Shown here piece by piece: positions 1 through 6,627 of a stretch of 8,138 nt of DNA; within the stretch, counting starts at the first letter, position 1, and each line of letters begins with the position of its first letter. The notes under the pieces are model-generated. The model made no database searches, had not been told where the DNA came from, and saw only the letters and a list, made by a program, of their open reading frames with translations. The stretch spans positions 1-8,138 of the forward strand of contig VERC01000101.1 of assembly GCA_018882825.1 (NCBI GenBank), read 5' to 3'. Origin of the DNA: Acidimicrobiia bacterium (GTDB lineage Bacteria; Actinomycetota; Acidimicrobiia; Acidimicrobiales; Acidimicrobilacustridaceae). The position numbers and the translations under genes were made by a program.

Positions 1-393
1 GACCTGCGCTGATGGCGAGCGCCGCAGGGGCACCGCGGTGGCCGGCCCGAGTCGGGCGTAGAGGTGGCGCGCGTACTCCTGCCATCGCAGTTCATCGCGG
101 AACTTGCGGCGATCCTCGGCCGGGCCGTCGACCGACGCGTGGACCCGGGGCAGGGTGAGCAACCCGTGGCGGATCCACGGCGACAGCCCCGAGGCCCCGC
201 GACGATCAGGTGGCCACACCTCGTTGCGGGATCGGGAGTAGCCGGTCACATCGAACGAGTCGAGGGCAGCATCGGCGGCGGCCTGTGTGCCGCTCCAGCG
301 CGCAGATCGGTGCGGACGATCGCGACAGACCGCAGCCAGGTGATCGGCCACCCACTCGACCTCGCCCCCGACCTCGGGCACCGGGAGTTGCAT
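1..393 (-). CDS. Photolyase/cryptochrome-family FAD-binding domain protein (3' end cut by window edge)
   Basis: This is a hand-translated open frame of 131 codons starting at ATG 393-391 and running off the left edge without a stop. Residues 44-115 match the first part of the FAD-binding helical domain of DNA photolyases and cryptochromes: GYSRSRNEV (51-59), GASGLSPWIRHGLL (66-79) and KFRDELRWQEYARHL (97-111), the counterparts of the family's S-x-LSPYL-x-G and EL-x-WR-E-Y motifs. Family members bind FAD and repair UV photoproducts or sense blue light. The N-terminal alpha/beta domain of about 130-200 residues is absent: only about 40 residues precede the FAD domain, and the region upstream does not encode it. 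It may be a stand-alone FAD-domain protein, a class known to me in actinobacteria, whose repair activity I cannot assert. The start is supported by a TANNNT box six bases upstream; there is no Shine-Dalgarno site. The gene is divergent from the next one. Confidence 0.8.
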   Translation of the reverse strand, partial: MQLPVPEVGGEVEWVADHLAAVCRDRPHRSARWSGTQAAADAALDSFDVTGYSRSRNEVWPPDRRGASGLSPWIRHGLLTLPRVHASVDGPAEDRRKFRDELRWQEYARHLYARLGPATAVPLRRSPSAQV

Positions 394-399
394 GGGGAG

Positions 400-405
400 A
401 AGGTA
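400..405 (-). promoter_or_regulatory. Putative -10 box of a leaderless promoter for the photolyase-like gene
   Basis: On the minus strand TACCTT is followed by exactly six bases (CTCCCC) and then the ATG at 393. This TANNNT-N6-ATG spacing fits transcription starting at, or next to, the A of the start codon. No purine-rich ribosome binding site precedes the ATG, and I see no convincing -35 box. The same geometry occurs at two other gene starts here (6580 and 6634). The rest of the 394-532 gap holds only a ribosome binding site for the plus-strand gene. Confidence 0.5.
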
Positions 406-520
406 TCGACGGGACGGGCGAGCGCATCGACGCCGACTGCACCGGGGTACCGCATCGGGGTGGAATCGTCCCGATCGGTGGCGATCGTGGTCTCGACGGC
501 CGAGCATCGGGCATGGACTC

Positions 521-524
521 GGAG
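521..524 (+). promoter_or_regulatory. Ribosome binding site that fixes the GTG start at 533
   Basis: GGAG lies eight bases before GTG 533-535. It decides the start of the downstream membrane protein: the frame stays open upstream to 392, but that extension would add 47 Arg-rich residues with no membrane or domain character, and would overlap the opposite gene's start. Confidence 0.65.
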
Positions 525-532
525 ATGAATCG

Positions 533-1630
533 GTGATCGCGCTCGGACTACTGGCACTGGTGATGCTGGCCATGTTGTTGGCGGTGGCCGCCACCCGGGC
601 GCGTAACGGCACCAACGGCATCGGCACGCAGAAGTCGAACGCACCGGCCTCGGCCGTCGAGGTCTTGCTCCGGCGATGGGTGGCAGCCGGTCTGCTCGAC
701 GACGCCGAGGCGAGCGCCATCGGGGACTTCGAGTCGCACCGACGGGCCACCCGCACGCCACCGCGATTCTCGCCCGCCATCGAGGCCCTGGCCTACGTGG
801 GTGGCGTGCTACTCACCGTCGGCACCGGGATGCTGGTCGGTCGATTCTGGGACGACATGGGAACCATCGCCCACCTCGCCATCGTGGGTGCAGCGACACT
901 GGTGGCCGGCGTGGTCGGTGGCGTGGTGGGTGAGGACGATGCCGTGACCTGGCGACTGCGCGGATTCCTGTGGACGCTGTCGGCCGGCGGGGCCGGCGCG
1001 TTCGCCGGGCTGTTCGCCTTCGAGGTGCTCGACCGGATCGGTGAACCCGTGGCCTTCGCCACGGCCGCGACGATCGCCGTCGTCTCGGCCGCGTTCTGGA
1101 GACTCCGCGATCGTCCCCTGCAACACGTGGCGACGTTCGTGGCCCTGGTCGTGTCGACCGGCGTGCTCATCGCCTGGATCGACGACGTCAATCCGGCAGC
1201 GTGGATCGGTCTGGCCTTCTGGATCCTCGGTGTGTCGTGGGCCGCCGCCTCGTGGCGACTGGTGATTCCTCCTGCGGCGATCGGCTTCCCCCTCGGGGTG
1301 GCGCTCACGCTGGTCGGCGCCGGTGTGATGGGGGGGCGCTACGACTGGCTCGGCCCGATCGTCGGACTGGCCACGGCGACGGCATGGACGGCGATCGGCA
1401 TCGGCGTGAACGAGGTCCTCGCCCTCACCCCCGGACTGGTGGGCACGTTCGTGTTCCTACCGTGGACGCTGGGCCGATTCTTCGGTGAGTCGCTGGGTGC
1501 ACCGGTCATCGTCATGCTTTCCGGCGCGGTCCTCCTGGTGATCGTCGCGGTCCTGTGGCGTCGACGGAACGATGGCGCACGAATCGGTGATCTGTGGAGC
1601 GGCCACCTCGGCGGGATCACCCACCACTGA
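533..1630 (+). CDS. DUF2157-like polytopic membrane protein
   Basis: The product has 365 residues. The first 21 residues form a membrane helix. A soluble stretch (about 22-80) follows that carries the pattern typical of DUF2157 proteins: a W-x-x-AGLLDDAEASAIGDFE segment (49-67), then a long hydrophobic part. I count about ten more helices, roughly at 84-106, 112-132, 143-164, 172-190, 199-216, 223-241, 246-266, 272-292, 296-313 and 323-342, ending in a short basic and histidine-containing tail. DUF2157 proteins have no established biochemical role as far as I know, so none is claimed. GTG 533 is chosen because it has a GGAG eight bases upstream and begins directly at the first hydrophobic helix. 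The next gene follows after 26 bp on the same strand, so the two are probably cotranscribed. The DUF2157 assignment rests on the N-terminal pattern and the topology only. Confidence 0.7.
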   Translation: MIALGLLALVMLAMLLAVAATRARNGTNGIGTQKSNAPASAVEVLLRRWVAAGLLDDAEASAIGDFESHRRATRTPPRFSPAIEALAYVGGVLLTVGTGMLVGRFWDDMGTIAHLAIVGAATLVAGVVGGVVGEDDAVTWRLRGFLWTLSAGGAGAFAGLFAFEVLDRIGEPVAFATAATIAVVSAAFWRLRDRPLQHVATFVALVVSTGVLIAWIDDVNPAAWIGLAFWILGVSWAAASWRLVIPPAAIGFPLGVALTLVGAGVMGGRYDWLGPIVGLATATAWTAIGIGVNEVLALTPGLVGTFVFLPWTLGRFFGESLGAPVIVMLSGAVLLVIVAVLWRRRNDGARIGDLWSGHLGGITHH

Positions 1631-1640
1631 GTCAGGACGA

Positions 1641-1651
1641 GGGAGAAGGGG
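1641..1651 (+). promoter_or_regulatory. Ribosome binding site for the two-helix membrane protein gene
   Basis: A purine run, GGGAGAAGGGG, ends five bases before ATG 1657. It argues for this start over the in-frame ATG at 1594, which lies inside the preceding gene and has no such site. Confidence 0.7.
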
Positions 1652-1656
1652 ACGAC

Positions 1657-2238
1657 ATGGTCGACACGCGCATGACCCGGCAGGAGGAGAGGCCGACGAT
1701 CACCCCGCCATCCCGGCCGGCCGCATCGAGGTGGGTTCTGGTGGCGATGTCGGTGTTGGCCGCCCTCGTCGCCTACGGGGCGAACGCCTACCTCTCGGCA
1801 GCGGCCATCGATGCCACGGCGAACTCGTTCGATCGGGCCCGACTTCCCGGGACCGTCACCGCCACCATGCACCCCGGGAAGTGGCGCGTGTGGGTGGAGG
1901 GACCGGGAACGGTGGATGCCGTCGAGGTCGTGGACGGCAGTGGGCGACCGATCGAAGTGGGCGACGGCGATGGCGACACGACCTATCGCCACGGCGGATT
2001 CGATGCACGCGCCGTCGCGTCGTTCACCATTCCCCGAGGGGGACTGTCCCCCGACGTACGGGTGACGGTGACGGGCAGTGCCGAGACCCCCGAGACATCG
2101 TTCGCCGTCGGTCCCGCCGACGACTTCGACTACGTACGTCCGTCGTACTACGCGACCGTGCTGGCGATCGCACTCATCCTCCTCGTCGCCGCCGCCATCG
2201 CCGTGCTACCGATTCTGCGGGGTCGTCGAAAGTACTGA
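1657..2238 (+). CDS. Membrane-anchored protein with a beta-rich external domain between two helices
   Basis: The product has 193 residues and I do not recognise a named family. A basic, Pro-rich cytoplasmic N-terminus (1-25) leads into a membrane helix at about 26-48. Residues 55-160 alternate short beta-type stretches with Gly/Asp turns (for example TVTATMHPGKWRVWVEGPG at 67-85, VRVTVTGSAET at 134-144), suggesting an extracytoplasmic beta-sandwich. A second helix spans about 164-186, followed by the positively charged end RGRRKY. By the positive-inside rule both termini face the cytoplasm. It follows the DUF2157-like gene by 26 bp and has a strong ribosome binding site, so an operon is likely. 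DUF2157 genes in other bacteria are often next to small membrane proteins of the GDYXXLXY type; that motif is not present here. The last 65 bp overlap the 3' end of the converging ATPase gene. Confidence 0.75.
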   Translation: MVDTRMTRQEERPTITPPSRPAASRWVLVAMSVLAALVAYGANAYLSAAAIDATANSFDRARLPGTVTATMHPGKWRVWVEGPGTVDAVEVVDGSGRPIEVGDGDGDTTYRHGGFDARAVASFTIPRGGLSPDVRVTVTGSAETPETSFAVGPADDFDYVRPSYYATVLAIALILLVAAAIAVLPILRGRRKY

Positions 2239-4807
2239 TGGTCGATCGAGTTCGACGACGCTGTGCCTTGAACAGCGCGTCGATGAGCAGCAGTACCGGA
2301 ATCGTCGCCACCGCGCACACCACACCGAGGAGCGAGGGATGGGTCTGCCCCAGCAGCGCGCCGAGAGGAGGGGAGAGGAAGACAACCAGCAATCCGAGTT
2401 GCACCGCCATGGCGACGAGGAGCAGTCGATTGCGACCCACCGGGACACGCCATGCCGGCAGGACGGTGCTGCGACAGGCGAAGGCGTTGGCCGCCTGCCC
2501 GAGGACGATGGTGGTGAACGCAGCGCCCGACGCGGTGAGGAGCGCTGCGTCGGAGGGATCGAGCGCGCCCGGGCGCCATGCGCTGGTGACGAGCACGAGG
2601 AGGAACGACGTGAGGGCCATGACCGCCTCGGTCGGGCCCAACACACCGAAGGCACGGACGAACACGCGGCGATCGAGGAGGTGTCGACGGGTGGAACGTC
2701 CTTCCATCACGTGCTCGCCCGGCGGCTCGACACCCAGCGCGAGGGCGGGGAGCACATCGGCACCGATGTCGAGGGCGAGGATCTGCAGCACACCGAGCGC
2801 CAGGGGGATCCTCCGGCCGGAGAGGGCCCACACGATGAACGGCGCCAGTTCGGCGACGTTGGCGGTCAGGTGGTACGTGAGCGATCGACGGATGTCGGAG
2901 TAAGTGGAGCGACCCTGACGGACGGCGTCGACGATCGTCTCGAACCGGTCGTCGAGCAGGACGAGATCAGCGGCGTCGCGGGCCACGTCGGTGCCGGATC
3001 GACCCATGGCGATACCGATGGCCGCTTCGCGCAGCGCCGGCGCATCGTTGACACCGTCACCGGTCATGCCCACGACATGTCCGCGATCGCGCAGGGCCCG
3101 GGCGATACGCAACTTCTGTTCCGGCGTGACCCGGGCGATGACCAGTCCGTCATGGTCGACGAGGGAAGCCAGTTCGCAGTCGTCGTCGGGCAGATCGGCA
3201 CCGAGGAGCACCTCGCCCTCCGAGGCCGACTGCAGGCCGACCTCGACGGCGACGGCCCGGGCGGTACCGGGATGATCGCCGGTCACCATGGCCACCCCGA
3301 CGCCGGCCCGTCGACACTGCTCGATGGCGTCACGGACCCCGTGCCGAGGCGGATCCTCGAGTCCGATCAGACCGAGGAGGTCGAGTTCCGACTCGGCGGT
3401 CGCCGCATCGGTCGGTATCGATCGGGACCGACGATCGGCGATGGCCAGCACGCGCAGACCGACGGACGTCATCCGATGGAGCGCCTCGGAGGCCCCGGGC
3501 ATCTCACCGCACATCGGCACCACGGCATCGGGTGCACCCTTCACGACGATCCGATCGTCGAGCACCACCGACATGCGACGTCGACGGGCATCGAACGGGA
3601 AGCGGATCCGATCCGGTCGTTCGGCGCGGTCGATGTCGGGATCGCTGCCAGTGCGCAGAGCCAGCGAGTGGAGCGCGGCCTCCATGGGATCGCCCTGCGG
3701 TCGCCACTGCCCACCGTCCCACACCACCCGACCGGAACCGCAGCGGGCCGCGACGAGCGCGAGATCGGCCAGCGCATGCACGTCGACGCCGTCGGAGATC
3801 GAGATCTCGGCCGTGGGTCCGTACCCGTCACCGTCGATGGTGACGCGACCGGAGGGCATCCACACCTCGCGCACCGTCATCTCGTTGCGAGTCAGCGTTC
3901 CCGTCTTGTCGGTGCAGATGAAGGTCACCGAACCCAGTGTCTCGGCTGCCTCGAGGTGACGAACGAGGGCATTGCGGTGGGCCATCTGCTGCGCACCCAT
4001 GGCCAACGAGAGCGTGACCGTGGGGAGGAGACCCTCCGGGACGAGGGCGACGGTGACGCCGACGGCAAACAGGAATCCATCGTTCGGATCCGTGCCCAGG
4101 GACAGCGCCACCCCGAAGAAGACGACGCCGACGCCGACCGACAGCATCGCGATGATCCGGGAGACGTGCTCGAGTTCGCGTCGCATCGGCGTGGGAGTGG
4201 TCCGTCGACGGGCCGAGAGTGAGGCGAGCACGCCCAATCTCGTGTCGGCACCGGTGGCGACCACCACGGCCCGACCCTCACCCTCGACCACGAAGCACCC
4301 GGCGTGCACCGTTGCGCCCACCCCCGGATGCACCGGCACGCTCTCACCCGTCAACGACGAGTCGTCGATCGCCAACCCCCGGGCCTCGACCAGACGTTGA
4401 TCGGCACTGATCCGATCACCCTCGGCCACCACGACGAGGTCACCGACGACGAGCGATTCGGGATCGATCGACTGCTCGACATCGTCGCGGACGACGCGCA
4501 CCGTGCGCGGGAGCAACGATCGCAATCGCTCGGCGGTGTGTTCAGCCCGACGTTCCTGCACGAAGGCGAACGCACCGTTGATGAACACGACGGCGAACAC
4601 GGCGACACCGAGTTCCGGCATCCCTCCGACGATCGCCAGGGCGCCGGCCACCCAGAACAACAGGGCGAAGAAGTGGGTCAGTTCGGCGAGGAAGCTCCGC
4701 CAGACAGGAACGGGTCGAGGGCGTGGCAGCACATTGGCGCCATCCCGGGCAAGTCGGGTCGCCGCCTCGACGGACGTGAGGCCCCTCTCAACGACGGCGA
4801 GCACCAT
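2174..4807 (-). CDS. P2-type (Na,K/Ca-like) cation-transporting ATPase
   Basis: The product has 877 residues, a complete P-type ATPase that moves cations across the cytoplasmic membrane using ATP. In order: an N-terminal cation-ATPase domain (GLTSVEAATRLA, 9-20); membrane pair M1-M2 (about 46-85); actuator loop TGES (153-156); M3-M4 (about 217-270) with PEGL (257-260); the phosphorylated Asp300 in DKTGTLT; nucleotide-binding KGAPDA (423-428); MVTGD (507-511); hinge TGDGVNDAP (582-590); then M5-M10 (about 643-845). Acidic membrane residues E258, E653, D680 and D684 match the cation ligands of Na,K-ATPase, and VPEGLL with HLEAAETLGS is also closest to that branch. The transported ion cannot be fixed from sequence; Ca2+, Na+/K+ or H+ are possible. 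The 30-residue tail is Arg-rich. ATG 4807 overlaps the preceding small gene by 20 bp; GGAG sits only three bases before it, which suggests coupled translation. A 65-bp overlap with the converging gene ends it. Confidence 0.95.
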   Translation of the reverse strand: MVLAVVERGLTSVEAATRLARDGANVLPRPRPVPVWRSFLAELTHFFALLFWVAGALAIVGGMPELGVAVFAVVFINGAFAFVQERRAEHTAERLRSLLPRTVRVVRDDVEQSIDPESLVVGDLVVVAEGDRISADQRLVEARGLAIDDSSLTGESVPVHPGVGATVHAGCFVVEGEGRAVVVATGADTRLGVLASLSARRRTTPTPMRRELEHVSRIIAMLSVGVGVVFFGVALSLGTDPNDGFLFAVGVTVALVPEGLLPTVTLSLAMGAQQMAHRNALVRHLEAAETLGSVTFICTDKTGTLTRNEMTVREVWMPSGRVTIDGDGYGPTAEISISDGVDVHALADLALVAARCGSGRVVWDGGQWRPQGDPMEAALHSLALRTGSDPDIDRAERPDRIRFPFDARRRRMSVVLDDRIVVKGAPDAVVPMCGEMPGASEALHRMTSVGLRVLAIADRRSRSIPTDAATAESELDLLGLIGLEDPPRHGVRDAIEQCRRAGVGVAMVTGDHPGTARAVAVEVGLQSASEGEVLLGADLPDDDCELASLVDHDGLVIARVTPEQKLRIARALRDRGHVVGMTGDGVNDAPALREAAIGIAMGRSGTDVARDAADLVLLDDRFETIVDAVRQGRSTYSDIRRSLTYHLTANVAELAPFIVWALSGRRIPLALGVLQILALDIGADVLPALALGVEPPGEHVMEGRSTRRHLLDRRVFVRAFGVLGPTEAVMALTSFLLVLVTSAWRPGALDPSDAALLTASGAAFTTIVLGQAANAFACRSTVLPAWRVPVGRNRLLLVAMAVQLGLLVVFLSPPLGALLGQTHPSLLGVVCAVATIPVLLLIDALFKAQRRRTRSTISTFDDPAESVARRWRRRRGG

Positions 4808-4916
4808 GCGCTCCGTTCCGGCTGCGGCGCAACGCGAGACCGACGACGATCCAGCACATGGTCCCGGCCACTGCGACGCCGACGAGGACCACGATCATGA
4901 TGCCGATGCCGTTCAT
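4788..4916 (-). CDS. Small single-helix membrane peptide, coupled to the P-type ATPase
   Basis: A 42-codon gene starts at ATG 4916-4914 and stops at TGA 4790-4788. The product begins MNGIGIMIVVLVGVAV and continues as one hydrophobic helix (about 4-28, with Cys21 and Trp22). It ends in a basic tail from about residue 30 (RRSRNGAHGARRR), so the C-terminus should be cytoplasmic. A GGAGG site lies four bases before the ATG. Its last 20 bp overlap the start of the ATPase gene in another frame, the arrangement expected for translational coupling. I know no named family for it. Small single-span subunits accompany other P-type ATPases (KdpF in bacteria; phospholamban, sarcolipin and FXYD proteins in animals), so a stabilising or regulatory role is plausible, but this is inference. 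Alternatively it could be a leader peptide that only sets up ATPase translation. Confidence 0.65.
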   Translation of the reverse strand: MNGIGIMIVVLVGVAVAGTMCWIVVGLALRRSRNGAHGARRR

Positions 4917-4920
4917 GGGT

Positions 4921-4925
4921 CCTCC
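4921..4925 (-). promoter_or_regulatory. Strong ribosome binding site for the small membrane peptide gene
   Basis: On the minus strand GGAGG is followed by four bases (ACCC) and ATG 4916. It is the best Shine-Dalgarno match on this strand in the window and is the main reason to accept the 42-codon frame as a translated gene. The ATPase itself has only a poorly spaced GGAG (4811-4814). Confidence 0.65.
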
Positions 4926-4986
4926 GGAGTCCGACGGACGCGCATCGCTCCCTTCCCGACGGGGTGAGAGGCGCCGTTCCGTCTGC

Positions 4987-4992
4987 GATCAT
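4987..4992 (+). promoter_or_regulatory. Possible weak -10 box of the YihY/BrkB gene
   Basis: GATCAT is followed by seven bases and ATG 5000. It resembles the TANNNT-N6-ATG geometry of other starts in the window but lacks the leading T. The ATG has no Shine-Dalgarno site, so leaderless expression is possible. It lies in the 83-bp gap divergent from the small peptide and ATPase genes. Confidence 0.25.
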
Positions 4993-4999
4993 CGGGACC

Positions 5000-5968
5000 A
5001 TGGAGCTGGACGACAACGAGAACGACCCGAACGCGGTACGCCGTTCGGTGGATCGCGTCCGCACCACCGGTTCCAACATGCTCGATCGGGCGCGACGTCG
5101 CTCCGCGGTGGTCGACGGCCTCGCCTCGGCGGTGTCCCACGACGCCGAGGTCGGTGGGGGTGTGATGGCCGGCGCGCTGGCCTTCCGATTGTTCCTGTTC
5201 CTCGTGCCGTACGTGCTGTTCATGTTCACCCTGTTCGGCACAGCCGGCGAGGTCGCCGGCCGCTCGCCCACCGACCTGGCGTCGTCAGTGGGGATCTCCG
5301 GTCTGTTGGCCAAAGGGGTGCTCAACACCAGTTCGCTGTCGGCCGGCGAGAAGTGGACGATCCTCTTCGTCTCCGGCTACGCCCTCGTCGTCGCTGCACG
5401 TTCCCTGGTCAAGACACTCGTCGCCGCCATCTGCCTCGCATGGCAGATGCCCCGGATCAGACCCAGAGCGACGAGCGCCGGTCTGTTGTTCATCGCCTAC
5501 TTCACGGTGACGTCATTGCTGACCTCGGGGATCGCCCGACTCCGAGCTGCGTCACCGACACCGGGAATGGCCTTGACGATCGCGTGGCTGGTGATCCCGT
5601 TGCTGTCCGTCTGGTGGTTGATGGCCAAACTCCCGCACCGGGACGCACCGGCGTGGTCACTACTGCCCGGCGCGGTGATCACCGCCATCGGGTTCCAGGC
5701 GATGCACCTTCTCACCGTGCTGTGGATCGCTCCGTCGGCGACCTCGAAGACGGAGACGTACGGCGTTCTCGGGATCTCGTTGGCCACTCTGGCCTGGTGC
5801 TACCTGGCGGGTCGACTGGTGGTCGGTTCCACCGTTCTCAATGCCGCGCTGTGGCGGCGGTATCGGGAACGCCATCCGGACGTGGCACTCACCACCGACG
5901 AATCGGGGACGAAATTTGCCCAGCGCACGCGGGTGTGGCTGCGATCCGCACTCGACCTTTTCCGCTGA
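5000..5968 (+). CDS. YihY/BrkB-family inner membrane protein
   Basis: The product has 322 residues. After about 50 polar, charged N-terminal residues comes GGGVMAGALAFRLFLFLVPYVL (52-73, quoted here as the family's first-helix signature), followed by helices at about 120-148, 159-178, 190-208, 219-242 and 255-284. The last carries YGVLGISLATLAWCYLAGR (254-272), matching the conserved C-terminal YG..G..L..L.W.Y segment of the YihY/virulence factor BrkB family. These proteins were once called ribonuclease BN by mistake; their true function is not settled, with transport the usual suggestion. I chose ATG 5000 over the in-frame GTG 4964 because the 12 extra residues add nothing to the family pattern and a -10-like hexamer lies just upstream of 5000. 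The gene is divergent from the small peptide/ATPase pair, and its stop is 3 bp from the stop of the converging alkB-like gene. Confidence 0.88.
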   Translation: MELDDNENDPNAVRRSVDRVRTTGSNMLDRARRRSAVVDGLASAVSHDAEVGGGVMAGALAFRLFLFLVPYVLFMFTLFGTAGEVAGRSPTDLASSVGISGLLAKGVLNTSSLSAGEKWTILFVSGYALVVAARSLVKTLVAAICLAWQMPRIRPRATSAGLLFIAYFTVTSLLTSGIARLRAASPTPGMALTIAWLVIPLLSVWWLMAKLPHRDAPAWSLLPGAVITAIGFQAMHLLTVLWIAPSATSKTETYGVLGISLATLAWCYLAGRLVVGSTVLNAALWRRYRERHPDVALTTDESGTKFAQRTRVWLRSALDLFR

Positions 5969-5971
5969 AGC

Positions 5972-6580
5972 TCACCGTCGCAGCACCTCGCGGAACGTGA
6001 GATTGATGCGCTCACCAACCGACCTTCGCGTCTTCGGGATCCGGTGTCGCCACAACTCCTGCGTCGTGCCGCGCATGATGACCACGTCGCCGTGGTGGAG
6101 GTCGACGCCGGTACGAACGGAATGATCGTCGACGCGACGGAAGTCGAAGCGACGGGTGGCACCGAGACTCACCGACGCGATCACGGGATGTCGACCGAAC
6201 TCGCGCTCGTCATCGGCGTGCCAATCGACGCCGTCGTTCCCGTCGCGATAGAGGTTGCAGAGCACCGAGTTGAACGACGCCCCGGCGAGATCGGCACACA
6301 GGGCACGCATTGCGACGACCGCCGGTGTCCATGGTTGCGGGGTGTGGGCGATCCCGGAATAGGTGTACTCGAGTCCCTCGTCGGCGATCCACGCCTCGAG
6401 TCGGGGAACGGGGACGACCGAGCCGAACATGCGCAGGTGCTCCTGTCGCCACGGGATCTCGACACGCAGCGCGGCGAAAGCGGCGTCGGCGGCCGGTTCG
6501 TCGAGCGCGCCGCGCACGAGGACGACGTCGAGGCCCGGTCCTCCGATCGACTCGTCGAACAGCCCTCGCTGCGATGCCAT
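5972..6580 (-). CDS. alkB: AlkB-type 2-oxoglutarate/Fe(II) dioxygenase (alkylation damage repair)
   Basis: The product has 202 residues, the usual length for bacterial AlkB/ALKBH2-like enzymes. These oxidatively remove methyl groups such as 1-methyladenine and 3-methylcytosine from DNA or RNA, releasing formaldehyde. The double-stranded beta-helix carries the iron ligands H121 and D123 (DWHADDE, 119-125) and H179 (LWRHRIPKT, 176-184). The 2-oxoglutarate-binding arginine pair is R191 and R197 in RINLTFR (191-197). Other family marks are NLYRDGNDG (109-117), SLGATRRFDFR (138-148) and LHHGDVVIM (161-169). All catalytic residues are present, so it should be active. ATG 6580 is supported by a TATCTT box six bases upstream and no ribosome binding site, consistent with a leaderless mRNA. 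No adaptive-response (Ada) site is recognisable. It is divergent from the crotonase gene. Confidence 0.93.
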   Translation of the reverse strand: MASQRGLFDESIGGPGLDVVLVRGALDEPAADAAFAALRVEIPWRQEHLRMFGSVVPVPRLEAWIADEGLEYTYSGIAHTPQPWTPAVVAMRALCADLAGASFNSVLCNLYRDGNDGVDWHADDEREFGRHPVIASVSLGATRRFDFRRVDDHSVRTGVDLHHGDVVIMRGTTQELWRHRIPKTRRSVGERINLTFREVLRR

Positions 6581-6586
6581 ACCGGC

Positions 6587-6592
6587 AAGATA
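6587..6592 (-). promoter_or_regulatory. Putative -10 box of a leaderless alkB promoter
   Basis: On the minus strand TATCTT is followed by six bases (GCCGGT) and ATG 6580. No Shine-Dalgarno sequence is present, so transcription probably starts at the start codon. No clear -35 element is seen. Confidence 0.55.
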
Positions 6593-6621
6593 CGACCGGC
6601 GGCCACGAGCGCCGACCCCAC

Positions 6622-6627
6622 TACGGT
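6622..6627 (+). promoter_or_regulatory. Putative -10 box of a leaderless promoter for the crotonase/acyl-CoA dehydrogenase operon
   Basis: TACGGT is followed by six bases (TGTCCC) and ATG 6634, with no ribosome binding site. The box lies 29 bp from the alkB -10 box on the other strand, so the upstream regions of the two divergent promoters overlap and the two genes may compete for RNA polymerase. Confidence 0.55.

Noticed and set aside
64..528. 154-codon plus-strand open frame at the left edge
   Set aside because: It is antisense to the photolyase-like gene, whose minus-strand translation shows clear family motifs.
392..532. 47-codon upstream extension of the DUF2157-like gene
   Set aside because: The extension is Arg-rich and featureless and overlaps the start of the divergent photolyase-like gene. 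The GTG at 533 has a GGAG at good spacing and begins at the first membrane helix.
1572..2903. 443-codon plus-strand open frame across the DUF2157 end and ATPase region
   Set aside because: It runs in another frame over three better-supported genes, and the translation is Arg/Thr/Ser-rich without any domain.
2078..4222. Long plus-strand open frame (714 codons) opposite the P-type ATPase gene
   Set aside because: It is antisense to a complete ATPase with every catalytic motif. Its product is a low-complexity mix of His, Arg, Asp, Gly and Glu with no domain, and it has no start signal. It is a shadow produced by high GC and codon bias.
4922..4929. CTCCGGAG palindrome upstream of the small membrane peptide, as a possible operator
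   Set aside because: It is only eight bases and coincides with the ribosome binding site. Such short palindromes are expected by chance at this GC content.
5970..6005. CTCAC ... GTGAG inverted repeat just after the yihY/brkB stop, as a possible terminator
   Set aside because: The stem is only five bases with a loop of about 20, there is no T-tract, and it lies inside the alkB coding end.
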